From: Paraeggerthella hongkongensis
GTDB lineage: Bacteria; Actinomycetota; Coriobacteriia; Coriobacteriales; Eggerthellaceae
NCBI RefSeq assembly: GCF_003340345.1
Contig: NZ_PPTQ01000011.1
Location: 1 to 64,000, forward strand
Direction: 5' to 3'
Length of the DNA stretch: 64,000 bases
Positions within the stretch are counted from its first letter, which is position 1; each line of letters starts with the position of its first letter. Below are positions 28,740 to 39,102 of the stretch, piece by piece. Below the pieces are notes generated by a model. That model was not told the DNA's origin, made no database searches, and saw only the letters and a program-made list of their open reading frames with translations. The position numbers and the translations under genes are program-made.

Positions 28740-30515
28740 CTACAAAGCCATCGTCAACTGCTCGGCAACGGGGCCCAGCGCAAGCGCCGGGAGCATCGTC
28801 AGCGCGCCGATCAGCACCACCATAAGCACCAACAAGAACACGAACAGCCCATTGCTGGTGGACAACGTGCCAGCGCTGGTAGCCACCGTACGCCGACGAG
28901 CGAACCCGCCGGCAAGCGCGCATGCCGCCGCCAGGGGGATAAACCGGTTCGCCAGCATTTCCAGGGCAAGGACCGTGTTGATCAGGGGCGTGTTGGCGTT
29001 GAACCCGGCAAACGCCGATCCGTTGTTGCCGCCGGCAGAGACGGCCGCGTACAGCACCTCGGAGAACCCGTGCGCGCCGGGGTTTCCCAAACTGGCAACC
29101 GTAGCGGGATCAAGGCTCATGATGGCGGCACCCGCCAAGATGAGCAGCGGCGTAGTGATGCACAGGATCACGGCCATGCGCATCTCTTTCGGGCCGATTT
29201 TCTTGCCCAGGTACTCGGGCGTTCGGCCCACCATCAGCCCGGCGATGAACACCGTCAGGATCACGAATCCCAGCATGCCGTACAGTCCGCATCCCACGCC
29301 GCCGAACACCACTTCGCCCAGCGAGATCAAAACGATGGGGACCATGCCGCCAAGCGGCGTGAAGCTGTCGTGCATGGCGTTGACCGAGCCGTTCGAGGCC
29401 GCCGTGGTGAACGCGGCCCACAAGGAAGAATCGGTTACGCCGAAGCGCGTCTCCTTGCCCTCCATGTTCCCGCCGGACTGGCCGTCGAAGCCCATGTACA
29501 CCTGGCCGCCTGCCGCAAGTTGGGGCGTTCCCGCCTGCTCGAAGAAGGCGATTGCCGCCAGCGCCCCTATGAGCAGGATGAACATAGCCGCGAATATCGC
29601 GCGCCCCTGCCGGCGATCCATGACGAATCGTCCGAAGCTGAACACGCACGCCATAGGAACCAGCAGCATGGAAAGACACTGCACCAGATTCGTGAGGGGC
29701 GTCGGATTTTCAAGCGCGCTTGCAGAGTTGGCGCCGTTGAACCCGCCGCCGTTCGTGCCCAGCTGCTTGATGGCAACCTGGCTGGCCTGCGGCCCCATGG
29801 GCACCACGGCCTGATCGATCGTCTCAACCGCGCTGGGGTCGTTAGCGGAAACCACCTCTCCCTCGGCGTTCACGCCAACCGGCTCCAAAAGCTGAACCGT
29901 CTGGTACTCGTCGATGTTCTGGAGAGAGCCTTGCCATACGTTGACCATCGTCGCAACCAGGGCAAGCGGAATGAAGATGAACAGGATGGCGCGCGACACG
30001 TCAACGAAAAAGTTGCCAAGACCTTCGCCCCCTTCGCTCACCAAGCCGCGAAACAGCGCGAACAGGACGGCCAGGCCCACCGCCGGCGTCGCGAAGTTCT
30101 GAACCGTAAGGCCAAACGCCTGCGAGAAGTAGCTGAGGGTGCTTTCGCCGCTGTACGCTTGCCAATTCGTGTTGGTAACGAAACTTGCTGCAGTATTGAA
30201 TGCCAGGTCAACCGGGAGACCAGGGAGCTTTTCGGGATTCAGGGGCAACATTCCTTGCAGCAGCAAAAGAGCGAACAGCCCAACCAAGCAGACGGCGGAA
30301 AACACCAGCGCGCTGGCAAGATAGCGCTTCCAGCCCATGTCTTCGGCCTTGTCGATGCCGATGCAGCAGCATATCGCATTCTCGACAGGCACGAGCACGC
30401 GCGACAGCACGGTGCGCTCGCCCGCCATGACTTTATTGATGTATAGGCTCAGGGGAATGGCAAGGGCAACCAGCAGCGCCAGGTAGATGCCGTATTCAAA
30501 GAGATTTCCCGTCAT
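28740..30515 (-). CDS. kdpA: K+-transporting ATPase subunit KdpA
   Basis: Potassium-selective channel-like subunit of the Kdp pump, 591 residues with about ten membrane segments and four degenerate pore loops. Selectivity-region motifs [13 protein letters not shown] and NNGSAFAGF are present. Its ATG (30515) overlaps the kdpF stop by four nt (ATGA), so the genes are translationally coupled. Confidence 0.97.
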   Translation of the reverse strand: MTGNLFEYGIYLALLVALAIPLSLYINKVMAGERTVLSRVLVPVENAICCCIGIDKAEDMGWKRYLASALVFSAVCLVGLFALLLLQGMLPLNPEKLPGLPVDLAFNTAASFVTNTNWQAYSGESTLSYFSQAFGLTVQNFATPAVGLAVLFALFRGLVSEGGEGLGNFFVDVSRAILFIFIPLALVATMVNVWQGSLQNIDEYQTVQLLEPVGVNAEGEVVSANDPSAVETIDQAVVPMGPQASQVAIKQLGTNGGGFNGANSASALENPTPLTNLVQCLSMLLVPMACVFSFGRFVMDRRQGRAIFAAMFILLIGALAAIAFFEQAGTPQLAAGGQVYMGFDGQSGGNMEGKETRFGVTDSSLWAAFTTAASNGSVNAMHDSFTPLGGMVPIVLISLGEVVFGGVGCGLYGMLGFVILTVFIAGLMVGRTPEYLGKKIGPKEMRMAVILCITTPLLILAGAAIMSLDPATVASLGNPGAHGFSEVLYAAVSAGGNNGSAFAGFNANTPLINTVLALEMLANRFIPLAAACALAGGFARRRTVATSAGTLSTSNGLFVFLLVLMVVLIGALTMLPALALGPVAEQLTMAL

Positions 30516-30604
30516 CGTCCGTCGCCGCCCTTCAGCAGCTTGCAGAACAAGTAGAACGCAAGCAGCACGCTCAGCCCGCCAACGAAGCCCGTTACGAATT
30601 CCAT
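30512..30604 (-). CDS. kdpF: KdpF small stabilising subunit
   Basis: A 30-residue single-helix peptide starting MEFVTGFVGGLSVLLAFYLF and ending in charged KGGDGR. Size, hydrophobicity and position directly before kdpA match KdpF, a small membrane peptide that stabilises the complex. AAGGAAGG lies a few bases before the ATG. It is too short for routine ORF calls. Confidence 0.93.
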   Translation of the reverse strand: MEFVTGFVGGLSVLLAFYLFCKLLKGGDGR

Positions 30605-31033
30605 CGTGGTCCTTCCTTCTTCTTTACGTTGCGCAGGTTCCGCGCGGATGCTGCCCCCGAGAGGAGCGACCCGTGCCGCGCGAAACCCTCGTGTGGCGAT
30701 ACGGCAGAAACCGGCAGGTCAACCCCCGTTCGCTCGGGGCTAGCAGTGCGCGCCGGGACACCGCCACATACTCAGCATAGAAGGGAGCGCGCAAGCATGG
30801 CGTAAAGATGCCGGCGCGAACGTTAAGATGGGATAAAGACGATCGAGAAAGTTGAAGCGAGCTGCGGTTGGTCCGCTGTTGCGGCGCGGGGCGCGGGGCG
30901 CGGGGCGCAGCATGGCACACCGAGACGGAACGCGGGGCGCGGGGGCGATCATGCGGCGCGGCCGGCCAACCGGTTCGCCGCCATCGCGGCGCGATGCCGC
31001 CAGCCTCGGCCCTCCGCCCCCTCGCCACCCGGT
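30605..31033. other. kdp upstream region
   Basis: Contains the kdp promoter and a GC-rich 5' leader of unknown length. I looked for a cyclic-di-AMP riboswitch, known ahead of some potassium-uptake genes, and could not recognise its conserved blocks. No coding frame here is convincing. Confidence 0.4.
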
Positions 31034-31241
31034 TGCGCACGAAAAACCGACTTCGCTGGCAGGTTTTGACGGTTTGAAGTCGTCGAGATTGGCGCCGCCC
31101 CCGTTGCCGTTCGGCTTGCCTTTCGTTATGCCTGGTCACAGCGCTGGGCTGCTGTGCTGCGCTTTCGCGGGCGCTTACCCGGTCGGCTCAAACGACCTCA
31201 AACCGTCAAAACCTGCCAGCGGGAGCGTTTTTTCGTGCGCA
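31034..31241. repeat. Large imperfect inverted repeat, copy R4
   Basis: Arms 31034-31083 and 31191-31241 are about 50 nt each and match at all but about seven positions. The strongest part is GCTGGCAGGTTTTGACGG extending through GGTTTGA. The interior contains CGTTATGCCTGGTCA, like the core of R1-R3, and the arms share GTTTTGAC/GTCAAAAC with that family. It lies between kdpF and the tsaBD fusion gene. Confidence 0.8.
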
Positions 31242-31530
31242 AGGCGCCGATCCCGGGCAAGCGAGGGCGATTTTCCGCGCGTACGCTGCCGTTTCGAGCA
31301 AACGAAGCGTGGTTCTCGGGCCGCCGACGGCGTCGACGGCGAGCGCCGACAACAAGCGCGAAGCGAAATCCCTCGACCCCGCGGCGCGCGCCGGGCGCGG
31401 CGCGGCAGACGTCTCGCCATCACGCAATTGTTGCTCCGACCGTTCCGCGCCGCGCGCCGCGCGCCCGCAGCAGGCCCGCAAGCCCCGAGCGACGCGCAAC
31501 CTCAAAGGAGAAACCTGGAGGACAGGCTTC
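31242..31530. other. GC-rich spacer without a supported gene
   Basis: Low-complexity Arg/Ala-coding DNA in all frames downstream of the tsaB-rimI-tsaD stop. No ribosome binding site, family similarity or clear terminator was seen. Confidence 0.4.
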
Positions 31531-33999
31531 CTAGTACGGCTCGTCCAAGTTGGCGTGGGCCTGGGCATCGGCGTCCAAGCCGAAGAACTTGCCCTGCCGA
31601 TAGCGATCGAGCGCCACCAGCGCGATCATGCCGGCGTTGTCGCCGCACGCGCTCAAGGGCGGCATGACCAGGCGTACGCGCAAGCGCTCGCACAAGCTTT
31701 CGTACGCAGCGCGCAGCACCGGATTCGCCGCCACGCCGCCACCCAGGCAGAACGTGCGCGCGCCCGTTTGCCGCAAAGCCATTTCGGCCTTCTTCACCTG
31801 CACGTCCACAACCGCCTGCTGAAAGCTGGCGCACACGTCAGGCACGTCGGCGTCGCGGCCCGCCGCGCGTTCGTTGTTGATGTACGTGACTACGGCGGTT
31901 TTGAGCCCCGAAAGCGAGAAGCGCAAATCCCCTGAATGCATCATGGCGCGCGGAAACGCGATAGCGCGCGGGTCGCCCTTGGCCGCCTCGCGCGAGATCA
32001 CGGGACCGCCCGGATACCCCAGGCCAAGCGCCTTCGCTACCTTGTCGAACGCCTCTCCCACCGCGTCGTCGATCGTGGCTCCCAAAGTTTCGTAGTCGCC
32101 CCAATCCTTCATGTGCACAAGCAGCGTATTGCCGCCCGACACAAGCGACACCACAGCCGGCGGCGCGAAATCGGGCGCGCCGATCTTGTTCGCATACAGA
32201 TGGCCTTCCAGGTGATGCACGCCGATGAACGGCTTTTCGACAGCCCAGGCAGCGCCCTTCGCGAATGCGACGCCCACCACCAGCGCGCCGACCAGCCCCG
32301 GTGCGTACGTCACGGAAACAGCGTCGAGGTCGCTCCACGTCAACCGAGAAACGCCCAGATGATCAGCGGCAACGTCGAAGCACTCGTCGCACACGCCGCA
32401 GATGGCTTCGATATGCTTTCGGCTGGCGATCTCGGGAACCACGCCGCCGAACCGCGCGTGGAAGTCTATCTGGGAAGCCACCACGTCGGACACCAACGTG
32501 CCCGCGCCGTCCACGATGGCTGCCGCCGTCTCGTCGCACGACGACTCGATGGCCAAAATGAGCGGGCGCACGAAATCGGAAGCCTCCGCGCAAGGGGACG
32601 CGCCCGCAGGCGACGAAGCGCGCGCTTCGTCGATGTGCAGCGCCATGCCCGCAACGTCGTGCTGGGCCAGCGGCAAGGGGCCTTCCAGGATGAGCGCGTC
32701 TTCGCCGTCGGAATAGTACCGAGGACGCGTGCCGATCGATCGGAAGCCAAGCGCCTCGTAGAACGCATGCGCGCCCTTGTTGCCCGCGCGGACCTCAAGC
32801 GAGCACGTCGAAGCGCCCAGATCGCGCGCATCGGACGCCACGCGCGCGAGCAGTTCGCGAGCGATGCCGCACCGACGCCACGACAAATCAACCCCCACTT
32901 TGAGGACCTGCACCTGCCCGTCGACCACCCATCCGCCGGCATAGCCGATCAAATGATCCTGGCTGTACGCCGCCCACCAGGTGCGATCGCCTCGCGGCAG
33001 CTCGTCTGCAACCAGCGCTGCGCTCCAAGCATCCGAACCCATGACCGTCGATTCCAAAGCCGCAACATCGGCTGCATGGGCAGCGTCAAGCGGCTTGTAG
33101 GTAATGCCGCTCGCATCGGGACGCGCGTTCAAAATCGCCGTATCGTGCATGCTGGCGCGCTGGTCTCTCCGAGGCGCCACGTCCTGCACGCCAGCCGTCA
33201 AATTGCGCGGATCGTTCTTGGACAGGCGAATGCGCTCGTTCTCTTCCGCGTCCGACAAGCGCGTGTACACCGGCAACGCGAACGCCGGATCGTGCGCAAC
33301 CGCGTCGAACGGATCCGCATCGCCCGCACGCCATGCAGCTTGCAGCGCCAGCAAAAGGCCCCGCCCCGTAGGCGTCCAGAGCGCTTCGGCAAGCGCCGAT
33401 CCGCATGGATCGAACAGGTCCGCGTACTTGCGCAGCGCATCTCCGGCAATCAGCAGATTCGACAGGCCCGCTGCCGTCAGCTCTTCCGCAGCTGCTTCGA
33501 CTTTCACCACGCGATCGGCTTCCAAGCGCTCGATGCCCTGTTCGTTCAAGGTGTAGCGCACCGGATACACCTCTTTGCGCATGGCGTCCGCCACCACCGC
33601 TAAGGCGCCGCGCGCGCCGTCGGCCTGCGCGTTCCATGCCACCGCGTCAAGCGACGACACGCCAATCAGGGGAACCTCAAGCGCCGAAGCGACGCCTTTC
33701 GCCGTTGCCATGGCAATGCGAACGCCCGTGAACGACCCCGGCCCGCGCCCGACGACCACGCAGGCGATCTGCTTGCGCGAGACGCCGGCTTCGGCCAAAG
33801 CCGCGTCGATGCGCGGCAGCAGCTGGGTATTCGACGCGCGGCGGGCCTCCGCCTCGACCGACGCGACCAATTCGACGGTACGGCTTTCGGAATGCAGCGC
33901 GCCCAGCCCGATGGCGATCACTTCATTAGCCGTGTCGAATGCAAGCACGTACGTTGCACGCGCAGACGCGCCCTGCGGACGCGGAGCAGCTTCACCCAC
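31531..33999 (-). CDS. TsaB-RimI-TsaD triple fusion (tRNA t6A synthesis)
   Basis: 822 residues carrying three complete domains. TsaB-like at about 17-250 (LAFDTANEVIAIG, GRGPGSFTGVRI). A GNAT acetyltransferase of the RimI type at about 300-445 (VGVDLSWRRCGIARELL). TsaD at about 485-822 (ILAIESSCDETAAA, metal-binding HLEGHLYAN, SGGNTLL, LGGGVAANPVLR). TsaB and TsaD with TsaE transfer threonylcarbamoyl to A37 of ANN-decoding tRNAs; RimI acetylates ribosomal protein S18. GTG start with GAGG upstream, 4 nt after the tsaE stop. No frameshift or internal stop is seen, so the fusion looks real. Confidence 0.93.
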   Translation of the reverse strand: MGEAAPRPQGASARATYVLAFDTANEVIAIGLGALHSESRTVELVASVEAEARRASNTQLLPRIDAALAEAGVSRKQIACVVVGRGPGSFTGVRIAMATAKGVASALEVPLIGVSSLDAVAWNAQADGARGALAVVADAMRKEVYPVRYTLNEQGIERLEADRVVKVEAAAEELTAAGLSNLLIAGDALRKYADLFDPCGSALAEALWTPTGRGLLLALQAAWRAGDADPFDAVAHDPAFALPVYTRLSDAEENERIRLSKNDPRNLTAGVQDVAPRRDQRASMHDTAILNARPDASGITYKPLDAAHAADVAALESTVMGSDAWSAALVADELPRGDRTWWAAYSQDHLIGYAGGWVVDGQVQVLKVGVDLSWRRCGIARELLARVASDARDLGASTCSLEVRAGNKGAHAFYEALGFRSIGTRPRYYSDGEDALILEGPLPLAQHDVAGMALHIDEARASSPAGASPCAEASDFVRPLILAIESSCDETAAAIVDGAGTLVSDVVASQIDFHARFGGVVPEIASRKHIEAICGVCDECFDVAADHLGVSRLTWSDLDAVSVTYAPGLVGALVVGVAFAKGAAWAVEKPFIGVHHLEGHLYANKIGAPDFAPPAVVSLVSGGNTLLVHMKDWGDYETLGATIDDAVGEAFDKVAKALGLGYPGGPVISREAAKGDPRAIAFPRAMMHSGDLRFSLSGLKTAVVTYINNERAAGRDADVPDVCASFQQAVVDVQVKKAEMALRQTGARTFCLGGGVAANPVLRAAYESLCERLRVRLVMPPLSACGDNAGMIALVALDRYRQGKFFGLDADAQAHANLDEPY

Positions 34000-34003
34000 C
34001 TGG

Positions 34004-34510
34004 TTACCTCGCAGACTTCATAAGGCGCGACTTGGAGTCCTTCGCCCAAAGAAACAAGAGCTGGCGCGACCGATCGCCGTACGCATGCGCCTCCACGGAG
34101 CGGTTCCCTTCGGAATCCACCGAAATGCACACCTCCAGATACCCGTACGGAAGCGACTCGGGAAACTTCTCGCCCCATTCGATGAACGACGCGCCGTCGG
34201 CATCTATGGTTTCGTAATAGCCGGTGTCCTCCAGTTGGTCGGCGGAGTCCAGTCTATACAGATCGAAATGATAGAGCGGCAGCGTGCCGCCGGGATACGT
34301 GAGCAAGATATTGAAGGTTGGGCTGGTCACCTGGTCGCGAACGCCCAGGCCAGCCGCCACGCCTTGCACGAACTGCGTCTTGCCCGCGCCCAGATCGCCC
34401 GTAAGCACGATGACGTCGCCAGCGTGCAGATACGGCGCCAGCGTGACCGCAAGCTGCTTCGTCGCCTCGGACGACGTGGTCTTGCGCGTGTATGTTAACC
34501 CGTTAGCCAT
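34004..34510 (-). CDS. tsaE: tRNA t6A synthesis ATPase TsaE
   Basis: P-loop ATPase that drives the TsaBD catalytic cycle. 168 residues from [11 protein letters not shown], with Walker [15 protein letters not shown] at ~38-50, [10 protein letters not shown], and the YHFDLYRLD and FIEWGEKF signatures. The longer upstream frame has no similarity. It precedes the TsaB-RimI-TsaD gene with 4 nt between them, giving one operon with every t6A factor except TsaC. Confidence 0.95.
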   Translation of the reverse strand: MANGLTYTRKTTSSEATKQLAVTLAPYLHAGDVIVLTGDLGAGKTQFVQGVAAGLGVRDQVTSPTFNILLTYPGGTLPLYHFDLYRLDSADQLEDTGYYETIDADGASFIEWGEKFPESLPYGYLEVCISVDSEGNRSVEAHAYGDRSRQLLFLWAKDSKSRLMKSAR

Positions 34511-34615
34511 ACCCCGTATGATACGACAACCCGGCAAGACGCGGGAGCCGTTTCGGAATATCCCCATGCAAGGCGCGCGTACCTGCCCCGAAAGTCCCGA
34601 ACGCGCGCAGAAGCG

Positions 34616-35410
34616 CTACTTCACCACGAAGTCGCCGGGCAGGCGCGGAGCGGTGCGACGGTACGTCACCGCCGGATATCCCAGCAGCATGCACGTTTGA
34701 AGCGGGCGATCCTGCACCTCCAGCCACGACTTCACCGCCGGAAGCCCCTCGGCCGCACGGCACAAGTACCCGTTGAAAAGCATGCCCAGGCCAAGCGATG
34801 CGGCCATAAGCTCCATGTTCTGCGAAGCAAGACCGGCGTCGTCCGCGCGATCAGCCACCACGAACACCACCGCGGGGGCGTTACGGAACAGAAAGTCGCG
34901 CGAGGGTTCCGCCTTCACGCCCTCCAGGAACAGAGCGCATTGCGCAGCCCATCGGGGCCGATCGGATCCAGGCGAAGCAAGCACGTCCTCGATGCCGCCC
35001 CACACCAGCCGCTTGAGCTCGTCCAGGCCGTCCTGCACCACCACGAACCGACACCCTTGCGCGTTCTTAGCCGTGGCGGTGTAGCGTCCGGCCTGCAAGA
35101 TCAGGTCGATCTTCTGGCGCTCCACCGCACAAGGCCGATACCTCCGAATGCTGCGCCGCGACTTGATCGCCTGCAGCAGATCGTGCGCGTCGACGAAGCG
35201 AGAAAGCGGCTCGGCGGGCTCCACGTCGGCCATATCGTAGCCGGAAATGGACACGGCACCCGTCGGGCACACGGCCACGCAATGCCCGCACAGGATGCAC
35301 CGACCCAAAACCTGGGCGATTCCGTTCTGAATGCGCAGGTCATCGGCTACGCAATCGTCTGCGCACCTGCTGCACCCGATGCAGCGAGCCTCGTCGATCT
35401 CAACCCGCAT
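34616..35410 (-). CDS. Ferredoxin-nitroreductase family protein
   Basis: 264 residues. The N-terminal ~55 residues hold two 4Fe-4S motifs ([11 protein letters not shown] and [12 protein letters not shown]), and the rest is a nitroreductase-type FMN domain ([25 protein letters not shown]). Such proteins pass electrons from ferredoxin-like clusters to a flavin; substrates vary and cannot be deduced. Its GTG/ATG region is 4 nt from the folD stop, suggesting co-transcription with the one-carbon genes. Confidence 0.87.
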   Translation of the reverse strand: MRVEIDEARCIGCSRCADDCVADDLRIQNGIAQVLGRCILCGHCVAVCPTGAVSISGYDMADVEPAEPLSRFVDAHDLLQAIKSRRSIRRYRPCAVERQKIDLILQAGRYTATAKNAQGCRFVVVQDGLDELKRLVWGGIEDVLASPGSDRPRWAAQCALFLEGVKAEPSRDFLFRNAPAVVFVVADRADDAGLASQNMELMAASLGLGMLFNGYLCRAAEGLPAVKSWLEVQDRPLQTCMLLGYPAVTYRRTAPRLPGDFVVK

Positions 35411-35414
35411 CGCG

Positions 35415-36266
35415 CTACCTCAGCAATGCTTCCGCGGCAGCCACGGTATGAGCCATCGTCACCGAGGTGGTCACGGTTCCGATGCCGCCCGGCACCGGCG
35501 TGATGGCGCCCACGATGGGCTCCACCTCGTCGAAGTTCACGTCGCCGCACAGCTTGCCGTGTGTATCGAAGTTGATGCCCACGTCGAGCACCGTCTGACC
35601 GGGACTGAAGAACTCGGCCCCGTACGCCCGCGCGCGCCCCGTCGCGCAGATGACGATGTCGGCCTCGCGGCAAATGGCCGGCAGGTTCTCGGTCCGGGAA
35701 TGGCAGATAGTCACGCTGGCGTTGCGCCGCAGCAGCATCATGGACACCGGCTTGCCCACCACCAGGCTGCGGCCGACCACCACCACGTGCTTGCCCACCA
35801 GGGGCACGTCGTAATGGTCGAGCATTTCAACGCAGGCCGCAGCGGTGCACGGCGGAAACCCGTCGCTCGCATCGGTGAACACGGAGGCCAGCGAGGCAAG
35901 CGATATGCCGTCGACGTCCTTCGCCGGAGCAAGCGCGTTGCACATGGCCTTCTCGTCGATGAAGCTGGGCAAGGGGCGAAACATGAGGCACCCGTGCACG
36001 GTCTTGTCGTAATTGATGGACTGAAGCGTTGCCTGCAAGGCAGCCTGCGGAGCGAACTCGTCCAGCACGTACGGCTTGACCGCGATGCCCAGGCTTTCCG
36101 CGCGCTTGACGGCCGTGCGCTCGTAGGACAGGTCGTCGGGACGCGCGCCCACGCGCACAAGAGCGAGCGTGGGAACGATTCCCTCCTGCCGCAGAACCTC
36201 GATGCGCGCGCCCATGTCCTGCGCCATGCGATCGACGACGGGCTTCCCTTTCAGCTGAATGGCCAT
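35415..36266 (-). CDS. folD: Methylene-THF dehydrogenase / methenyl-THF cyclohydrolase FolD
   Basis: Bifunctional folate enzyme interconverting methylene-, methenyl- and formyl-tetrahydrofolate. 283 residues from MAIQLKGK, with an active-site Tyr/Lys region (YERTAVKRAE), the GRSLVVGKP dinucleotide motif and the C-terminal TPVPGGIGTVT signature. AAAGGAG precedes ATG 36266. It is 14 nt after fchA, in one operon. Confidence 0.96.
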   Translation of the reverse strand: MAIQLKGKPVVDRMAQDMGARIEVLRQEGIVPTLALVRVGARPDDLSYERTAVKRAESLGIAVKPYVLDEFAPQAALQATLQSINYDKTVHGCLMFRPLPSFIDEKAMCNALAPAKDVDGISLASLASVFTDASDGFPPCTAAACVEMLDHYDVPLVGKHVVVVGRSLVVGKPVSMMLLRRNASVTICHSRTENLPAICREADIVICATGRARAYGAEFFSPGQTVLDVGINFDTHGKLCGDVNFDEVEPIVGAITPVPGGIGTVTTSVTMAHTVAAAEALLR

Positions 36267-36280
36267 ACGATCAGGCTCCT

Positions 36281-36892
36281 TTACGAAACAGCTTGCTTGA
36301 CGTGCGCGAACAGATCGTCGCACTGAGCACGAACGGAATCGGCAACGGCGTTGGCCTGGTCGCGATAGCGCGCGGCCCGGTCGCGATCATCCATCGAAGC
36401 GGCGTTGATGAATATGTTGAGGCTCGCCCCGTCCACGGCGGCGCGCGCGAACGCCGCAGCTACGCCGGCATCGGAGAGGGCCATCCGGCTGCCGTGGTAC
36501 GCCAGGAAGTCGGTCAGCTCGACCACCTCCGCAATGCGCTGCATAATTTCCAGGGGGACGTCGCATGCGCCCACAAGCGCGGTTTGCAGCGCTTCGTTTT
36601 TCGCCGCCTGCTCCTCGGGCGTCGCCTTGGGCATGCGATACGCAGCGGCCAGCGGCGCGAACGCGCGCGCATCCTCGTCCACCAGCTCGATCAAACGCTC
36701 CCGCACGGCGGCAAGCTTTTCCAGCGTCACGTACGCGTCGGCCTCCACGTCGGCGTACGTTTTCTTGCCCACGGTCAGGTTCCCCACCATGGAAGCAAGG
36801 GCCGAAGCCAGCGCGCCCACGTACGCGGAGGCCCCTCCCCCGCCCGGCGTTGGAGCGGAGCTAGCCAATTCCTCGATGAACTTCGTATCCAT
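36281..36892 (-). CDS. fchA: Formimidoyltetrahydrofolate cyclodeaminase-like protein (FchA)
   Basis: 203 residues of the cyclodeaminase / methenyl-THF cyclohydrolase family, with the diagnostic N-terminal APTPGGGGASAYVGALASAL. The rest is helical and contains the usual VGKKTY segment. Next to folD and fhs it probably acts as a 5,10-methenyl-THF cyclohydrolase or formimino-THF cyclodeaminase in one-carbon flow. The start MDTKFIEEL at 36892 is preferred over the upstream Met, which lacks family similarity. Confidence 0.9.
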   Translation of the reverse strand: MDTKFIEELASSAPTPGGGGASAYVGALASALASMVGNLTVGKKTYADVEADAYVTLEKLAAVRERLIELVDEDARAFAPLAAAYRMPKATPEEQAAKNEALQTALVGACDVPLEIMQRIAEVVELTDFLAYHGSRMALSDAGVAAAFARAAVDGASLNIFINAASMDDRDRAARYRDQANAVADSVRAQCDDLFAHVKQAVS

Positions 36893-37172
36893 TCGGGCCT
36901 CCTCGCAGGCAAGTCCAAAGCGCATTCCAGCTGACCGGAAACCGGGTGCGCGACGGCAACACGTTCCCAGCGCGCTCTACGCGCCTTTTCTTGAAACGGT
37001 CATTGTGCCAGAAAGCCCGCATCCGAACAGCGCCTGCCGCCCAAAAACAGGCCGGTTTGGCAGGAATTCCACGGCGGAGGGAGCGCGAGGGAGCGGAGAG
37101 GGCCGCCCGATGACGGAGAGCGAGCGCCCCGCCGAAGCTTTGGTCGCCCAGGTTGGCGTAGTAAATCAGCGA

Positions 37173-37272
37173 GGGCTTCCACGGTGCCCCAGATCGGCCC
37201 GTTTCGCGGCCGAGCGTGCTTCGCACGTGAGGGCAAGCGAAAAAGGGTCGAGATGGAGTGCCGTGGAAGCCC
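37173..37272. repeat. Inverted repeat in the fhs-fchA spacer
   Basis: GGGCTTCCACGG (37173-37184) and CCGTGGAAGCCC (37261-37272) are a perfect 12-bp inverted repeat around 76 nt. TTCCACGG occurs again at about 37074. The whole 424-base spacer (36893-37316) is rich in secondary structure and contains no supported gene. Confidence 0.6.
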
Positions 37273-37283
37273 GCAGCGTCGGC

Positions 37284-37314
37284 GTGTTCCGCCGTTCTCC
37301 GAACGGCGGAACAC
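37284..37314 (-). terminator. Hairpin after fhs
   Basis: GTGTTCCGCCGTTC (37284-37297) and GAACGGCGGAACAC (37301-37314) form a perfect 14-bp stem with a 3-nt loop, 3 nt past the fhs stop codon. It lacks a U-tract but probably ends or stabilises the transcript. Confidence 0.75.
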
Positions 37315-37316
37315 GA

Positions 37317-39005
37317 TTAGAACAGTCCGGAAATCTTGCCGGTTTCGTCCACGTCGATCTTGAACGCAGCCGGGCTCTTCCCCAGGCCGGGCATGGTCAT
37401 GATGGATCCCGTCAGGGCCACCACGAAGCCGGCGCCCGCAGACACCTTCGCCTGGCGAACGGTCACCGTGAAGTCGCGCGGCGCGCCCAGCTTGGTCTGG
37501 TCGTCGCTGAACGAGTACTGGGTCTTGGCCATGCACACGGGCATGTTGCCGAACCCGAGCGCCTCAAGCTGCGCCAGCTCCTTCTTCGCAGCCGGCTCGA
37601 ACGTCACGCCGTCGGCGTGGTAGATGCGCTTCGCGATGGCCTCGATCTTCTGAGCCAGCGTCAGGTCGTCGTCGTAAGAGAACTCGAACGTCTCGGCGCT
37701 GCGGCCCTCGGCGTCGCCCTCTTCGCACAGGCGCACCACCTCGTCGGCCAGCGCCTGGCCGCCCTTGCCGCCCTTCGCCCACACCTCGGACAGCGCAACG
37801 TTCACGCCCAGTTCGCGGCACTTGGCTTCCACCAGGTCCAACTCGGCCTTGGTGTCGGTCGGGAACGCGTTGATGGCAACAACGCACGGCAGGTTGTACA
37901 CCTTCGTGATGTTCTCCACGTGCTGCAGCAGGTTGGGCAGGCCGGCCTCCAGGGCCTCCAGGTTTTCCTCATTGAGGTCAGCCTTCGCCACGCCGCCGTG
38001 ATTCTTGAGCGCGCGCACCGTGGCAACCACGACCACGGCGTCGGGCTTGAGGCCCGCCAAGCGGCACTTGATGTCCAGGAACTTCTCCGCACCCAGGTCG
38101 GCACCGAAGCCGGCCTCGGTCACGCAGTAATCGCCCAGCGCCATGGCCATGCGCGTGGCCATGATGGAGTTGCAGCCGTGCGCGATGTTGGCGAAGGGAC
38201 CGCCGTGCACGAACGCCGGCGTGCCTTCGAGCGTCTGCACCAGGTTCGGCTTCAAGGCGTCCTTCAGCAGCGCCGTCATAGCGCCCTCGGCATGCAGGTC
38301 GTGCGCCGTAACCGGCTTGTCGTCGTAGGTGTAGCCCACCACGATGCGGCCCAGGCGCTCCTTGAGATCGGTAATGGAAGTGGCCAGGCAGAAAATGGCC
38401 ATGACCTCGGAGGCCACCGTAATGTCGAAGCCGTCCTCGCGCGGCACGCCATGCGCCTTGCCGCCCAAACCGTCCACGATGTTGCGCAGCTGGCGGTCGT
38501 TCATGTCCACCACGCGCTTCCACGTGATCTTGCGCACGTCGATGCCCAGCTCGTTGCCGTTGTGGATGTGCGCATCCAGCAGAGCCGCCAGCAGGTTGTT
38601 GGCCGCGCCGATGGCATGGAAGTCGCCCGTGAAGTGCAGGTTGATGTCCTCCATGGGAATAACCTGGGCGTATCCGCCGCCCGCCGCGCCGCCCTTGATG
38701 CCGAACACGGGACCGAGCGAAGGCTCGCGCAGAGCCACGACCACGTTCTTGTCCTGAAGGGCCAGCGCATCGGCTAAACCTACCGTCGTGGTGGTCTTGC
38801 CTTCGCCGGCCGGCGTGGGGTTGATGGCCGTGACCAGGATGAGCTTGCCCGGCGCGTGCTCCACGTCCGCGAGCAAGTTGTAGTCGACTTTCGCCTTGTT
38901 GGTGCCGTACATCTCCAGGTACGACTCCGGCACGCCCGCCTTCTTGGCGATCGCGCTGATGTGCTCGGGGGTGGTCGCTTGGGCAATTTCAATGTCACTC
39001 AACAC
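37317..39005 (-). CDS. fhs: Formate-tetrahydrofolate ligase
   Basis: ATP-dependent activation of formate to 10-formyl-THF; 562 residues, normal length. The nucleotide-binding [15 protein letters not shown] is at about 64-78, with [18 protein letters not shown] and THF-site motifs further on. A GTG start with GAGGG upstream fits; TTG one codon later is an alternative. With fchA and folD downstream it forms the methyl-branch folate module. Confidence 0.97.
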   Translation of the reverse strand: MLSDIEIAQATTPEHISAIAKKAGVPESYLEMYGTNKAKVDYNLLADVEHAPGKLILVTAINPTPAGEGKTTTTVGLADALALQDKNVVVALREPSLGPVFGIKGGAAGGGYAQVIPMEDINLHFTGDFHAIGAANNLLAALLDAHIHNGNELGIDVRKITWKRVVDMNDRQLRNIVDGLGGKAHGVPREDGFDITVASEVMAIFCLATSITDLKERLGRIVVGYTYDDKPVTAHDLHAEGAMTALLKDALKPNLVQTLEGTPAFVHGGPFANIAHGCNSIMATRMAMALGDYCVTEAGFGADLGAEKFLDIKCRLAGLKPDAVVVVATVRALKNHGGVAKADLNEENLEALEAGLPNLLQHVENITKVYNLPCVVAINAFPTDTKAELDLVEAKCRELGVNVALSEVWAKGGKGGQALADEVVRLCEEGDAEGRSAETFEFSYDDDLTLAQKIEAIAKRIYHADGVTFEPAAKKELAQLEALGFGNMPVCMAKTQYSFSDDQTKLGAPRDFTVTVRQAKVSAGAGFVVALTGSIMTMPGLGKSPAAFKIDVDETGKISGLF

Positions 39006-39102
39006 GTCGGGCCCTCACTTTCTTGGTTTGGTCTGGACTTTTCGGAATTATGAAGTATAGCGCGCACACCGGCGCAAAACGGCGGGCATGCGGTCGAAGG
39101 TC

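Noticed and set aside
30605-30800. Cyclic-di-AMP riboswitch ahead of kdpF
   Set aside because: Potassium genes often carry one, but I could not recognise its conserved sequence blocks; a covariance search would settle it.
36861-37226. 121-codon minus-strand frame in the fchA-fhs spacer
   Set aside because: No ribosome binding site or recognisable family; it runs through inverted repeats and into the fchA start.
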